A DNA stretch of 64,000 nt from CAZFDT01 sp964518335 (GTDB lineage Bacteria > Planctomycetota > Phycisphaerae > Phycisphaerales > Phycisphaeraceae), in contig CAZFDT010000005.1 in assembly GCA_964518335.1 (NCBI GenBank), forward strand, positions 70,056 to 134,055, given 5' to 3'. The notes under the pieces were generated by a model. It saw only the letters and a list, made by a program, of their open reading frames with translations. It searched no databases and had not been told where the DNA came from. The translations under genes were made by a program, and so were the position numbers. Shown here one piece after another: positions 9,536-17,879 of this stretch. Each line of letters opens with the position of its first letter. Position 1 is the first letter of the stretch.

Positions 9536-11728
9536 ATGAATAGACTCACCACTGCCCTGATGTTTCTGATGGCTGTACCCCACCCCATATGGGCGGTCTC
9601 CGACGAGGATGTGGACACCGCCATCCGCCAGCTAAAAGCCACTCTATACGCCAAGCAGGATGCGGCGACAGGAGGGTGGTTCGGCTATCACAAACATGCT
9701 CAAGAGAATGGCGCGGCGAACAAGAACGTCGGCGGCGACACCGCGATGGTGCTGCTGGCCCTGATTGGCAGCGGCGAATCCCGGCAATTGCCGGCAATTG
9801 ACCGGGGATTGCGGTACCTGCGCCAACTGGAGATGGGAGGCACATACGCCCTGAGCCTGCGTATGCACGTCTGGTCTGCGTTGCCGCAGGAATACCTGAG
9901 CTTGCTTGAGAGCGACGCCGAAATCATGCTCAACAGCGCCAACCCCACCACGAGCACCTTTCACTACACCCTTTATCCCGACGTTCCGACGACATTCGAC
10001 CACAGTACGACCCAATACGGGATTCTCGGGCTGTGGCAGGCGGCCAAGCGAGGGGTGAAGGTTCCCGTCGGCTTCTGGAAAAAGGCCGAGAACCACTTTC
10101 TTGAGAGCCAGTTGCCCGATGGCGGCTGGTCCTATACGGGGACCAAATCGTCTGACACCATGACCTGTGCGGGCCTCACGGTGCTCTACATCGTGCTGCA
10201 GGAGGTCTATCGCGACAGCGATTCGCCACCCGAGAAGGTCATGGCCGCCATCGACCGGGGCCTGGCTCGCCTGGGCAAGGACTGGACGGTTCAGTGGAAA
10301 TCGACCGCCAACGGCCCCCGCGCCCAGCGCGGCTACCACAAGTACGGCATCGAACGCGTCGCGCTGGCGTCCGGCATCAAGTTCTTCGGCGATAACGGTC
10401 ATGCTCACGATTGGTACGAGGAGATTGCCGAAGACATCATCAAAAACCCCGCAGGCAATCAGATCGACGCCGGGTTTCATCTCATGTTCCTGTCCCGGGG
10501 TCGTGTCCCGGTTTGGGCGACCAAGCTACAAATCCCCAATCATGCTTGGAACCGGCGCCCCAACGACCTCTGGTTTGCCACGCGATTTCTCTCCGACCTG
10601 CGGGAACAGGAGATCAACTGGCAGACCGTATCGATCGAGGCTGAACCCTCCGCATGGATCCATGCTCCGTTGGCCTATATCGCCACCAATCAGCCGTTGC
10701 AGCTCAGCGAGCGCCACAAGATCCATCTGAAACGCTTCGTCGAACTCGGCGGCACGATCCTGCTGAGCCCCGACAACAATCACGCCGGATTCAAGGAGTC
10801 GGCAGCCAAGCTGGCGCGCGAGCTTTTCCCGCAGTACCCGCTCAAGCCGCTCCCGCGCGATCACGCCCTTTTCAACGCCTTATATCGCATCGAGCGTCCG
10901 CCAGGCTTCCATCATGTCAGTAACGACGCCCGCGACCTGATCCTTGTCTCCGACATCGACCTCGGCCGGCTTTGGCAGATGGACACCAGATATGAGACCA
11001 ACGAGACATGGAAGCTCACCGCCAATCTCTACTGCCTCGTCAGTGACCGCGGCCTGCTGACCAACCGGCTGGACGTGGTGATCCCGTCGCCTGCCAAAGT
11101 CGGGAACTCCGCCAAAGTCGCCCGCTCGCTTTACGACGGCAACGCCGTCCCCGAACCGGGCACATGGGCCGCGATGTCCGCGGTGATGTCGCACCATGCC
11201 GGGATTGGAGTGGATACCGAGGACCTCCTGCTCGATCGGATCGGCCAGACCCAGGCCCCGCTGGTGCATCTGACCGGTGTGGACGCCGTGACACTCACGC
11301 AAGACCAGGCCCGGGCGATCAGAAGTTACCTGGATCGCGGCGGCACGATCCTGATTGAAACCGTCGGCGGCAATGGGCAGTTCGCGATCTCGATGAACAC
11401 CCAGTTGCGCGACATTCTCAGCACGGTGGCCGTGCCCCTTTCCACGTCGCATCCGCTGATCACCGGCGAGGGCTTGACGAAGGGCCGCAATGCCTCCCAG
11501 GTCGCCTATCGCCGGCGTGCGATCCTTAACGCTTCACTGAAAAACCACGCCCGCCTGGCTGCGTTCATGATCGAGGGACGCCCCGCCGTCATCCTCTCTC
11601 ACGAGGACCTTTCGCTGGGCGCGCTCAAGGCCCGGCAGTTTGGCATCAGCGGCTATCAATCCGAATCGGCCCGCGACCTGCTGACCAACATCGTGCTCTG
11701 GTCCCGTACGCAGACATTACGCCCATAG
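9536..11728 (+). CDS. Secreted terpene-cyclase-fold/DUF4159-like protein
   Basis: The 730-residue product starts with a signal peptide (MNRLTTALMFLMAVPHPIWA). Its first half has prenyltransferase/squalene-cyclase-type helical repeats (GGDTAMVLLALIGSGES, QYGILGLWQAAKRGV, LPDGGWSYTG). The second half resembles DUF4159 (DLWFATRFLSDLREQEINW, FVELGGTILLSPDNN), with a further glutamine-amidotransferase-like repeat (LDRGGTILIETVGGNGQF). Proteins of this build are frequent in planctomycetes and have no assigned function. I took the ATG at 9536 for the signal peptide; the open frame extends upstream into the promoter region. The gene is divergent from the aldolase operon. Confidence 0.75.
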   Translation: MNRLTTALMFLMAVPHPIWAVSDEDVDTAIRQLKATLYAKQDAATGGWFGYHKHAQENGAANKNVGGDTAMVLLALIGSGESRQLPAIDRGLRYLRQLEMGGTYALSLRMHVWSALPQEYLSLLESDAEIMLNSANPTTSTFHYTLYPDVPTTFDHSTTQYGILGLWQAAKRGVKVPVGFWKKAENHFLESQLPDGGWSYTGTKSSDTMTCAGLTVLYIVLQEVYRDSDSPPEKVMAAIDRGLARLGKDWTVQWKSTANGPRAQRGYHKYGIERVALASGIKFFGDNGHAHDWYEEIAEDIIKNPAGNQIDAGFHLMFLSRGRVPVWATKLQIPNHAWNRRPNDLWFATRFLSDLREQEINWQTVSIEAEPSAWIHAPLAYIATNQPLQLSERHKIHLKRFVELGGTILLSPDNNHAGFKESAAKLARELFPQYPLKPLPRDHALFNALYRIERPPGFHHVSNDARDLILVSDIDLGRLWQMDTRYETNETWKLTANLYCLVSDRGLLTNRLDVVIPSPAKVGNSAKVARSLYDGNAVPEPGTWAAMSAVMSHHAGIGVDTEDLLLDRIGQTQAPLVHLTGVDAVTLTQDQARAIRSYLDRGGTILIETVGGNGQFAISMNTQLRDILSTVAVPLSTSHPLITGEGLTKGRNASQVAYRRRAILNASLKNHARLAAFMIEGRPAVILSHEDLSLGALKARQFGISGYQSESARDLLTNIVLWSRTQTLRP

Positions 11729-12610
11729 CCCGGCGAGTTCATCGACGACGGCAACTGCAACGCGGCCGGCGTCGAACGCCTGGTCCACCTGCTCGGGACA
11801 CCGGCCCCCGATGAGCACCGTGGCGATCGCTGTTTGTTGCAGCACCCACGCCAGTGCGAGGCGCGTCATCGGTGCGCCGGTAGCTTGGCTTTGCTCGCGC
11901 AGCCGCTCCATGATCTTCCATTTCTCCTCGTGGAAATAGACCTGCTGATGCTCGGGATTGATGTCGAAGCGTGAGCCGGATGGGATCGCGCCGTCGCGCC
12001 GGTATTTGCCCGTGAGAAAGCCGGCGCCCAGCGGGCTGTAGGCGATGACGGCGATGTCCTCCCGCCGGCACAGGGGCAGTGTCTGCCGTTCGATGTCGCG
12101 GTCCACGAGGTTGTAGCGGGGCTGAATCGCCCGCATCCGTGCCCAGCCGCGGCGGTCCTGCAGCGCCAGGGCGTGACGGAGCTGGTTGTGCGTGAAGTTG
12201 CTGCACCCGATGCGGCGGACTTTCCCGTCGCGCACCAGCGCGTCGAGGGCGTGAAGCGATTCTTCGAGGCGATCGTCGCCCGGATACACGTGCAGATAAT
12301 ACAGGTCGATCCGTTCGATCCCCAGATTGCGCAGGCTCGCCTCGGCGGTGGTGAGGATGCGGGCCTGGCTCAGCGGCGCGGTGACTTTCGTGGCAATCGT
12401 CACACGGTCGCGCACGCCGCGGTCGCGGACCCATCGGCCCAGCACGCGCTCCGACTCGCCGTTGGCGTATGACTCGGCGGTGTCGAACATCGTGATGCCG
12501 CGTTCGAGCGCCCGATCGGCGACGGCGAAGGACGCGGCCTGGTCGATCTCGCGGCCGAAGGTCGCGCAGCCCAATCCGATTCGGCCGGTCTGAATATCCG
12601 CCCGCGGCAC
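11717..12610 (-). CDS. Aldo/keto reductase
   Basis: The 297-residue protein carries the AKR tetrad: Asp and Tyr in FDTAESYANG, Lys in IATKV and His in YYLHVYPGD. It also has the signatures VRRIGCSNF and AVIAYSPLGAGFLTGKY. It would be a cytoplasmic NAD(P)H-dependent reductase or dehydrogenase for a sugar or aldehyde. It starts with GTG directly after the TAG of the upstream beta-helix gene, with no intervening base, so it is translationally coupled and last in the sialidase/beta-helix operon. Its last 12 nt overlap the convergent gene ending at 11728. Confidence 0.92.
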   Translation of the reverse strand: MPRADIQTGRIGLGCATFGREIDQAASFAVADRALERGITMFDTAESYANGESERVLGRWVRDRGVRDRVTIATKVTAPLSQARILTTAEASLRNLGIERIDLYYLHVYPGDDRLEESLHALDALVRDGKVRRIGCSNFTHNQLRHALALQDRRGWARMRAIQPRYNLVDRDIERQTLPLCRREDIAVIAYSPLGAGFLTGKYRRDGAIPSGSRFDINPEHQQVYFHEEKWKIMERLREQSQATGAPMTRLALAWVLQQTAIATVLIGGRCPEQVDQAFDAGRVAVAVVDELAGLWA

Positions 12611-13876
12611 CTATTTCCGTCCCACGGTGTTATTGGCGAAGAGGCCGACCTCATTGTTGGTCTCGCCGGTGAGGTCGGCCCGGTTGGAATGCACGACGTT
12701 GCCGATGACGACGGGATAGGGCGTCAGCTTGCCGACGTGGATGCCGTAGCGGGGGTTGCCGGTCGCGCGGTTGTTGATGACCAGCATGTGGGGGCCGGCC
12801 GGGCCGTGCAGGCAGATGCCGTCCTCGTACACCGAGTCGCGGCAGTCGTTGCCGACGAACCGCAGCCGTTCGCACACGAGCACGCAGATGTTCTTGTCGT
12901 AAGGGCTGGAGGCGCGGACGTTGGCCACCTCGCAGTCCCTGGCGCTGAGCAGCGTGATGTTGTGCAGATTGGCGTCGCGGACGCGGAGGTTCTCGACCTT
13001 GACCCATTCGCTATCCACGATGCTGATGCCGCAGTTGCCCACCTGGTCCTCGCACACCTTGTCCACGGCCAGCGCGGCGGTGGGGGGCTGGTTGGCCTTG
13101 TTGCCGTCAATTTCACCAAGACCGTCACCACCATGGATATAAACTCGCCGGGCGTTCTGCACGAGGATCGCCGAGTGGTATGTCGTGACGTAGGCCTTGT
13201 CCGACGCGGCGTAGCCGTCGAGCTTGATCGACTTGGCCCAGAAGGCGCCCAGCGGGGCGTGGACGGTCAGCGTATTGCCGTCGATGGCTGTGATCCGCAC
13301 CGCTTCGCCGTTGTTCCGTCCGCCCTTGGCGGTTTTCTTTGGGTCATACTTAATGACCGCGATCCACTGGCCCGGCCGAAAGCGGCCGGCGTCTTTCACG
13401 ACCACGGCCGTGTCGCCGGACTTGACGTCGGCGGCGAGTTCGCTGGTCACGGCATCGGCCACTTTGAGCGTGCCCCGGATTTCCAGCTCCGTGTTGTCCT
13501 TGAGACGGATATCGCTGCCCAGCGTGTAGTGGCCGGGAAGGATCACGACCTTGCCGCCCCCCGTGGGCAGGGAGTCGATGGCCCGCTGAATCTCGATGTC
13601 GTCATCGACGCCGTCGCAGACGCCCCCGGAAGATACAGGCGCGACGGTGCGCGTCGCGGCGGCGTCATACGCCGGCCATTCCATGACGCGGCTGTGCTGA
13701 TACCAGTTGGGCTGGGTGAATATCCTGCTCCACGGCTCGCGGTCCACGTCCGAAGGCGAGATGCCAAAGTCCTTCACCAACTGCTCAATGATCGCCTCGC
13801 GCGGCGTCTGGGCGGAAGCGGACGCGAGCATCGCACAGGTCAGCAGAACGGCCATTGCATGATGACTTGAGTACAT
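12611..13876 (-). CDS. Secreted right-handed parallel beta-helix protein (copy 2)
   Basis: The 421-residue protein has a signal peptide (MYSSHHAMAVLLTCAMLASASAQ) and a pectate-lyase-like fold: the start reading GVCDGVDDDIEIQRAIDSLP, the PGHYTLGSDIRLKDNTEL strand turn, and beta-helix coils such as VRDANLHNITLLSARDCEV. It is closely similar along its length to the protein encoded at 16575-17879 (shared PWSRI...NWY...SRVM motif near the N-terminus). The stop of the upstream sialidase-like gene is 3 nt away. It probably binds or cleaves a polysaccharide; I see no family-specific catalytic signature. Confidence 0.8.
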   Translation of the reverse strand: MYSSHHAMAVLLTCAMLASASAQTPREAIIEQLVKDFGISPSDVDREPWSRIFTQPNWYQHSRVMEWPAYDAAATRTVAPVSSGGVCDGVDDDIEIQRAIDSLPTGGGKVVILPGHYTLGSDIRLKDNTELEIRGTLKVADAVTSELAADVKSGDTAVVVKDAGRFRPGQWIAVIKYDPKKTAKGGRNNGEAVRITAIDGNTLTVHAPLGAFWAKSIKLDGYAASDKAYVTTYHSAILVQNARRVYIHGGDGLGEIDGNKANQPPTAALAVDKVCEDQVGNCGISIVDSEWVKVENLRVRDANLHNITLLSARDCEVANVRASSPYDKNICVLVCERLRFVGNDCRDSVYEDGICLHGPAGPHMLVINNRATGNPRYGIHVGKLTPYPVVIGNVVHSNRADLTGETNNEVGLFANNTVGRK

Positions 13877-13879
13877 GTC

Positions 13880-16546
13880 TTATTCCTTCGCGTTCGTGGA
13901 AACAAAATCTTTCTCATACAGGACGTGGTCTAGCGGGCCGATGTTGAGCCACAGTTCGCCGGGGCGTCGCTCGAACATGAACGGGTAGGAGAGGCCGCGG
14001 GCGGGATAGGCGCTGGTGAGAGTCAGCGGCTTGCTCCAGGTCTTGCCGTCGTCTTCGGAGAACGCCAGGGACAACGCCATGCGGTGCAGATACCAGGGAT
14101 AGCCCGGCGAAATGTAGGAGGTCATCCCCTCGGGGCACATGCTGTTCCAGACCATGGCGAGCCTGCCGCTGGTGAGGCGGACGACGGCGCAGGGAGAATT
14201 GCTCGCGTCGATGTTGCTCTTGCCCATGTGCTGGAACCATCGGGGCTGATCGCGGCTTTCGACCGGGTCGGCGTAGGCGTCCCAGAACAGGCCGAGCGTG
14301 GTGCGGACGAAGATGCGCAGGCGGCCGCTTTGCTCTTCGAGCATGACCGGCTCCATCGCGCCGTCGTGGCTGCCCGAGCCGCCGACGTCGATGAAGTTGG
14401 TGGACTGCCATGTCTTGCCGTGGTCGGTCGAGTACCACGGCCTGACGTGGCATCGGCCGTTGAACGACGTCTGGATGGGAACCCAGATCACGCCGTGGCG
14501 GTCGATGAGCATGTTGCGCAGCGCGCCGGTGACGGCGTTCTGGAACTTGAAGAAGTCCTGCCACGTCTTGCCGCCGTCGAGGCTGCGCATCGCGTAGGGG
14601 TGGGCCTTGTCGCCGGAGAAGCAGGCGACGATCGTGCCGCCCCCGGAGGCGTCGGCAACGACCATGGGGTGCTCCGAGCCGACTTTGTTGACCATGCCTT
14701 CGGGGAAGATCGGATGGTCCTCCCACGTCTTGCCGTCGTCGCTGCTGACGCTGGCGAGTTGATCGCCCAGGTGCAGCAGCTTGCCGTCGGGCAGCGGCAG
14801 GATGTGGCCCCGCTTGCCGGCGCTCGGATTGGGCTTGACGCGCGGGTCGATCCACAGGCCCTGCGGATAGCGGCTGATATCCGTGGCGGGCGGCTGTTGG
14901 CCCTTGTCCACCAGCAGGCCCTTGTTGCCGCGGCGGTCCACGTGCTCGTACATGGCGTAGGGATAGGGATACGTTCCCGATCCGGACGAGTAATCGGCCA
15001 CGATACTGCCGTCGTTGCGGGTGATGACCATCGGATGCGCGATCGGGGCGTCGGCCGCGCGGTTGGCGATCACGGACACCACCAGCAAGCTCATGTCGGC
15101 GAAGTCCGCTTCTCGAACCACCGCGCCGACCTGCCCCTGCCGGGCCATGATCCAAAGCTCGCCCGGCTGCCGCTCAAAGATCCAGGCGTCGGCAATCGCA
15201 TCGCCCGCCTCGCTTCGCACCAACTCAGCGGGCTTGGTCCAACTCTTGCCGTCGTCGTTGGAGAACGCGATCGAGAGCGACTCCGACGCGAACGTGCTGC
15301 TGTGGACCAGCGCGAGCCGGCCGCTGGCCAGGCGCTTGAGGCTCGCGGGCGCGGCCTCGCCGGGAATATCCGACGGCGACAGCGTGCGGAACCACTCGCC
15401 CTGGCCCGGATGCGTTGTCGGCGAATGAAAGCCCAGGCTCGGATTGAACTCCGTCGGATACGCGGCGACGGCCTGCCAGAACCGACCCGCCGGCGTGCTG
15501 ATGAGCATCCACATGCGGCCGTCGGCGAGCATCTCGATCGCCGGGTGCATCGCTCCCGCGTGTCGGCCGAAGTCGCCGCCCAGGTCGATGGCGTTGGACT
15601 CGTACCACGTCGCGCCCTGGTCCATCGAATAGATCGGCACGACGATGGCCCAATCCGGGCGCCGAAGGCGGTCGGCGTCGCTGCCGATGATGCGCAGCGC
15701 GGAGAAAAGGTGGCCGTCGGGGTTCTCGGCGATCGCGGCGAGGCGAGCGTCCGTCTCCAGCGGGCCGGGGCCGTCCCGAACCGTGCGCGGACGCACCTTC
15801 AACATCGGATCGGGGATGACGACGGCATGGTCCTGCCACGTGTTGCCTTCGTCGAGGCTGCGAATCGAGTAAACCTTGTCCTCGCTCAGGCCCAGCGCGA
15901 CGATGGTGCCGCGGCGGGTGCGGTACAGCGAGCGAACCGTGCTGAACGCCGGGGCGGTATCGGGGAATATCCCGCGGCTCTGCCAGTCGGCGCCGTCGCG
16001 GCTGGTGTACGCACGGTTGCCTTCGATCAGGAGGATGCCGCCATCGGCCAGCGCGATCATCGGGCCGATCTTGCCGGTCGCCAGGGGCTTGACCTGCGGA
16101 GCGTGCTTCACCGCGCGGGCGGTCGAGCCGCCGCCCGCACCGGCGCGTGGAGCATCGGCTGCGAGCGGCGCGGCGGGGGCTTCGCCGGCGCCCTCGATCG
16201 CCTCATCGAGCACCGGCGCGACCTTGTTCACCGGGTTGAGCGTCAGGAGCCTGATGACCCGCTCCTTGCGATCGTTGACCGTGTACTCGATCGTCACGAT
16301 GTCGTCGTGCTTGAGGTCGGCGAGCTTCTGCGCGTTGACCAGTTCGCTTCCGCTGCCGATCGCGTAGGTGATGACCTGCGGATTGGGATCGGGCGGGACA
16401 TGCTGCTCGACCTCCACGCGATCGGCGGTCGCGCGAACGACCGTTCCCTCGGCGAACTCGGCGGCCGGCGTCTGGCCATGACAGACCAGCGCCGCGGTAC
16501 CGATCCACATCGTCGCCCAAAGCAATCGCATCCTGTTCAGACCCAT
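13880..16546 (-). CDS. Large secreted BNR/sialidase-like protein with two propellers
   Basis: The 888-residue protein has a signal peptide (MGLNRMRLLWATMWIGTAALVCHGQ), an extra N-terminal beta domain, then at least seven Asp-boxes (SLDEGNTW, SMDQGATW, SNDDGKSW, SSDDGKTW, SLDGGKTW, STDHGKTW, SEDDGKTW). Their distribution implies two consecutive six-bladed sialidase-type propellers. I saw no clear RIP arginine motif, so exo-sialidase activity is uncertain. The ATG at 16546 has GGGAG 8 nt upstream; an upstream ATG adds residues that run into the preceding gene. It follows the beta-helix gene by 28 nt. Confidence 0.82.
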   Translation of the reverse strand: MGLNRMRLLWATMWIGTAALVCHGQTPAAEFAEGTVVRATADRVEVEQHVPPDPNPQVITYAIGSGSELVNAQKLADLKHDDIVTIEYTVNDRKERVIRLLTLNPVNKVAPVLDEAIEGAGEAPAAPLAADAPRAGAGGGSTARAVKHAPQVKPLATGKIGPMIALADGGILLIEGNRAYTSRDGADWQSRGIFPDTAPAFSTVRSLYRTRRGTIVALGLSEDKVYSIRSLDEGNTWQDHAVVIPDPMLKVRPRTVRDGPGPLETDARLAAIAENPDGHLFSALRIIGSDADRLRRPDWAIVVPIYSMDQGATWYESNAIDLGGDFGRHAGAMHPAIEMLADGRMWMLISTPAGRFWQAVAAYPTEFNPSLGFHSPTTHPGQGEWFRTLSPSDIPGEAAPASLKRLASGRLALVHSSTFASESLSIAFSNDDGKSWTKPAELVRSEAGDAIADAWIFERQPGELWIMARQGQVGAVVREADFADMSLLVVSVIANRAADAPIAHPMVITRNDGSIVADYSSGSGTYPYPYAMYEHVDRRGNKGLLVDKGQQPPATDISRYPQGLWIDPRVKPNPSAGKRGHILPLPDGKLLHLGDQLASVSSDDGKTWEDHPIFPEGMVNKVGSEHPMVVADASGGGTIVACFSGDKAHPYAMRSLDGGKTWQDFFKFQNAVTGALRNMLIDRHGVIWVPIQTSFNGRCHVRPWYSTDHGKTWQSTNFIDVGGSGSHDGAMEPVMLEEQSGRLRIFVRTTLGLFWDAYADPVESRDQPRWFQHMGKSNIDASNSPCAVVRLTSGRLAMVWNSMCPEGMTSYISPGYPWYLHRMALSLAFSEDDGKTWSKPLTLTSAYPARGLSYPFMFERRPGELWLNIGPLDHVLYEKDFVSTNAKE

Positions 16547-16574
16547 GCTGCAATCTCCCAAAAAGGTACGGGCG

Positions 16575-17879
16575 TCAGGGCTGTGCCGGCGCGCCATCGG
16601 CTGGCCGACCGTCCACGGTGTTCTCAAACGCGATGATGCCCTTGTTGTTGTCCTTCACATCCAGCGGGCGGCCGCACGACTCGACGACGTTGCGGACCAC
16701 GAGGGGATGCGGGCTGCCTTGACCGACGTGGATGCCGAAGCGCGGGTTGTTGGTGGCGCGATTGCGGGCGATGAAGATGTAGGGGCCGCCGGTGGCGTGG
16801 CAGCAGATGCCGTCCTCCACCGCCGCGTCGCGCAGGTGATTGCCGATCAACCGCACCCGGTTGGCGTGCCAGACGAGAATGTTCTTGTCATTCACCTCAG
16901 CGATCTCACAGCCGCTGACTTCGACGTCCTGGCTCTTGTGGATGGTGACGTTGTGCAGGCTGCCGCCCTTGATCGTCAGATTCTCGACCTTGACCCAGGC
17001 GCTTTCAACAATGCTGACCGCGCAACCGGCGCGCTGCTCTTCGCCGCCGCGGTCCACCGGCAGCGGGGCCGTCGGCGACTGGCCGGTCCTGTTGGCATCG
17101 ATCGTTCCACCGCCGTGGATATAGACGCGCTTGACGCCCAGCACGAGGATCGCCGAATGACTGGTCGTGACATAGGCATTGCGCTCGACCAGGTAATCCT
17201 CGACGCGCCAACGCGACTTGGCATAGTTCACGCCCAGTGCTGCGTTGACCGTGAGGGTGTCGCCATCCGTCGCCGTGATGGTCGCCGTATCGCCGTATTT
17301 CCTGCCGCCCTTGTGGTTCTTGCGCGGATTGTCATCGACGAAGGTCACCCACTGACCCACACGAAAGCGGCCGGCATCCGCCACGTGGACCGTGACCTGG
17401 CCGGACGTGACGTCCCTGGTCAACTTGCTCGTGACCGCGTCAACGACCCGCAGCGTGCCTTGCACTTCCAGCTCGGTGTTGTCCTTGGGCCGGATACTGT
17501 TACCCAGGTGGTAGATGCCGGGAAGGATGACGACCTTGCCGCCGGTGTCGGGCAGCGCGTCGATGGCCGCCTGGATCACGAGGTCGTCGTCCGTGCCGGT
17601 GCAGATGAAATCGCCTTGCTCTCCCGCCGGGGCCACGGTGCGCGTCGCCTCCGCCGGGAACCCCGGCCAGTCCATCACGCGGCTGCGGTGATACCAGTTG
17701 TCCTCATCGAGGATGCGGCTCCACGGCAACTGTTGCACCGCCTCGGGCGTGAGGTCGAAGTCCTTGGCCACCTGCTGGATGACCGCTTCGCGCGAGGACT
17801 TGCCCGGCTGCGCCACAGCCATGCCGGTCCAGCAGAAACAGACAGCCCACAACCCCGCAGTCCACATATGCACGTTCAT
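16575..17879 (-). CDS. Secreted right-handed parallel beta-helix protein (copy 1)
   Basis: The 434-residue protein has a signal peptide (MNVHMWTAGLWAVCFCWTGMAVAQ) and shares with the protein at 12611-13876 the pre-helix motif PWSRI...NWYHRSRVMDWP, the acidic TGTDDDLVIQAAIDALP segment, ILPGIYHLGNSIRPKDNTEL and the final GIHVG repeats. It is therefore a tandem paralogue. Its ATG overlaps the stop of the upstream sialidase-like gene as ATGA. It is likely an extracellular polysaccharide lyase-like or binding protein; the substrate is unknown. Confidence 0.8.
   Translation of the reverse strand: MNVHMWTAGLWAVCFCWTGMAVAQPGKSSREAVIQQVAKDFDLTPEAVQQLPWSRILDEDNWYHRSRVMDWPGFPAEATRTVAPAGEQGDFICTGTDDDLVIQAAIDALPDTGGKVVILPGIYHLGNSIRPKDNTELEVQGTLRVVDAVTSKLTRDVTSGQVTVHVADAGRFRVGQWVTFVDDNPRKNHKGGRKYGDTATITATDGDTLTVNAALGVNYAKSRWRVEDYLVERNAYVTTSHSAILVLGVKRVYIHGGGTIDANRTGQSPTAPLPVDRGGEEQRAGCAVSIVESAWVKVENLTIKGGSLHNVTIHKSQDVEVSGCEIAEVNDKNILVWHANRVRLIGNHLRDAAVEDGICCHATGGPYIFIARNRATNNPRFGIHVGQGSPHPLVVRNVVESCGRPLDVKDNNKGIIAFENTVDGRPADGAPAQP

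Noticed and set aside
14084..16636. An 850-codon open frame on the plus strand
   Set aside because: It is antisense to the large sialidase-like gene; high GC keeps the opposite frame open and the translation is low-complexity Arg/Ala/Val/His text without domains.
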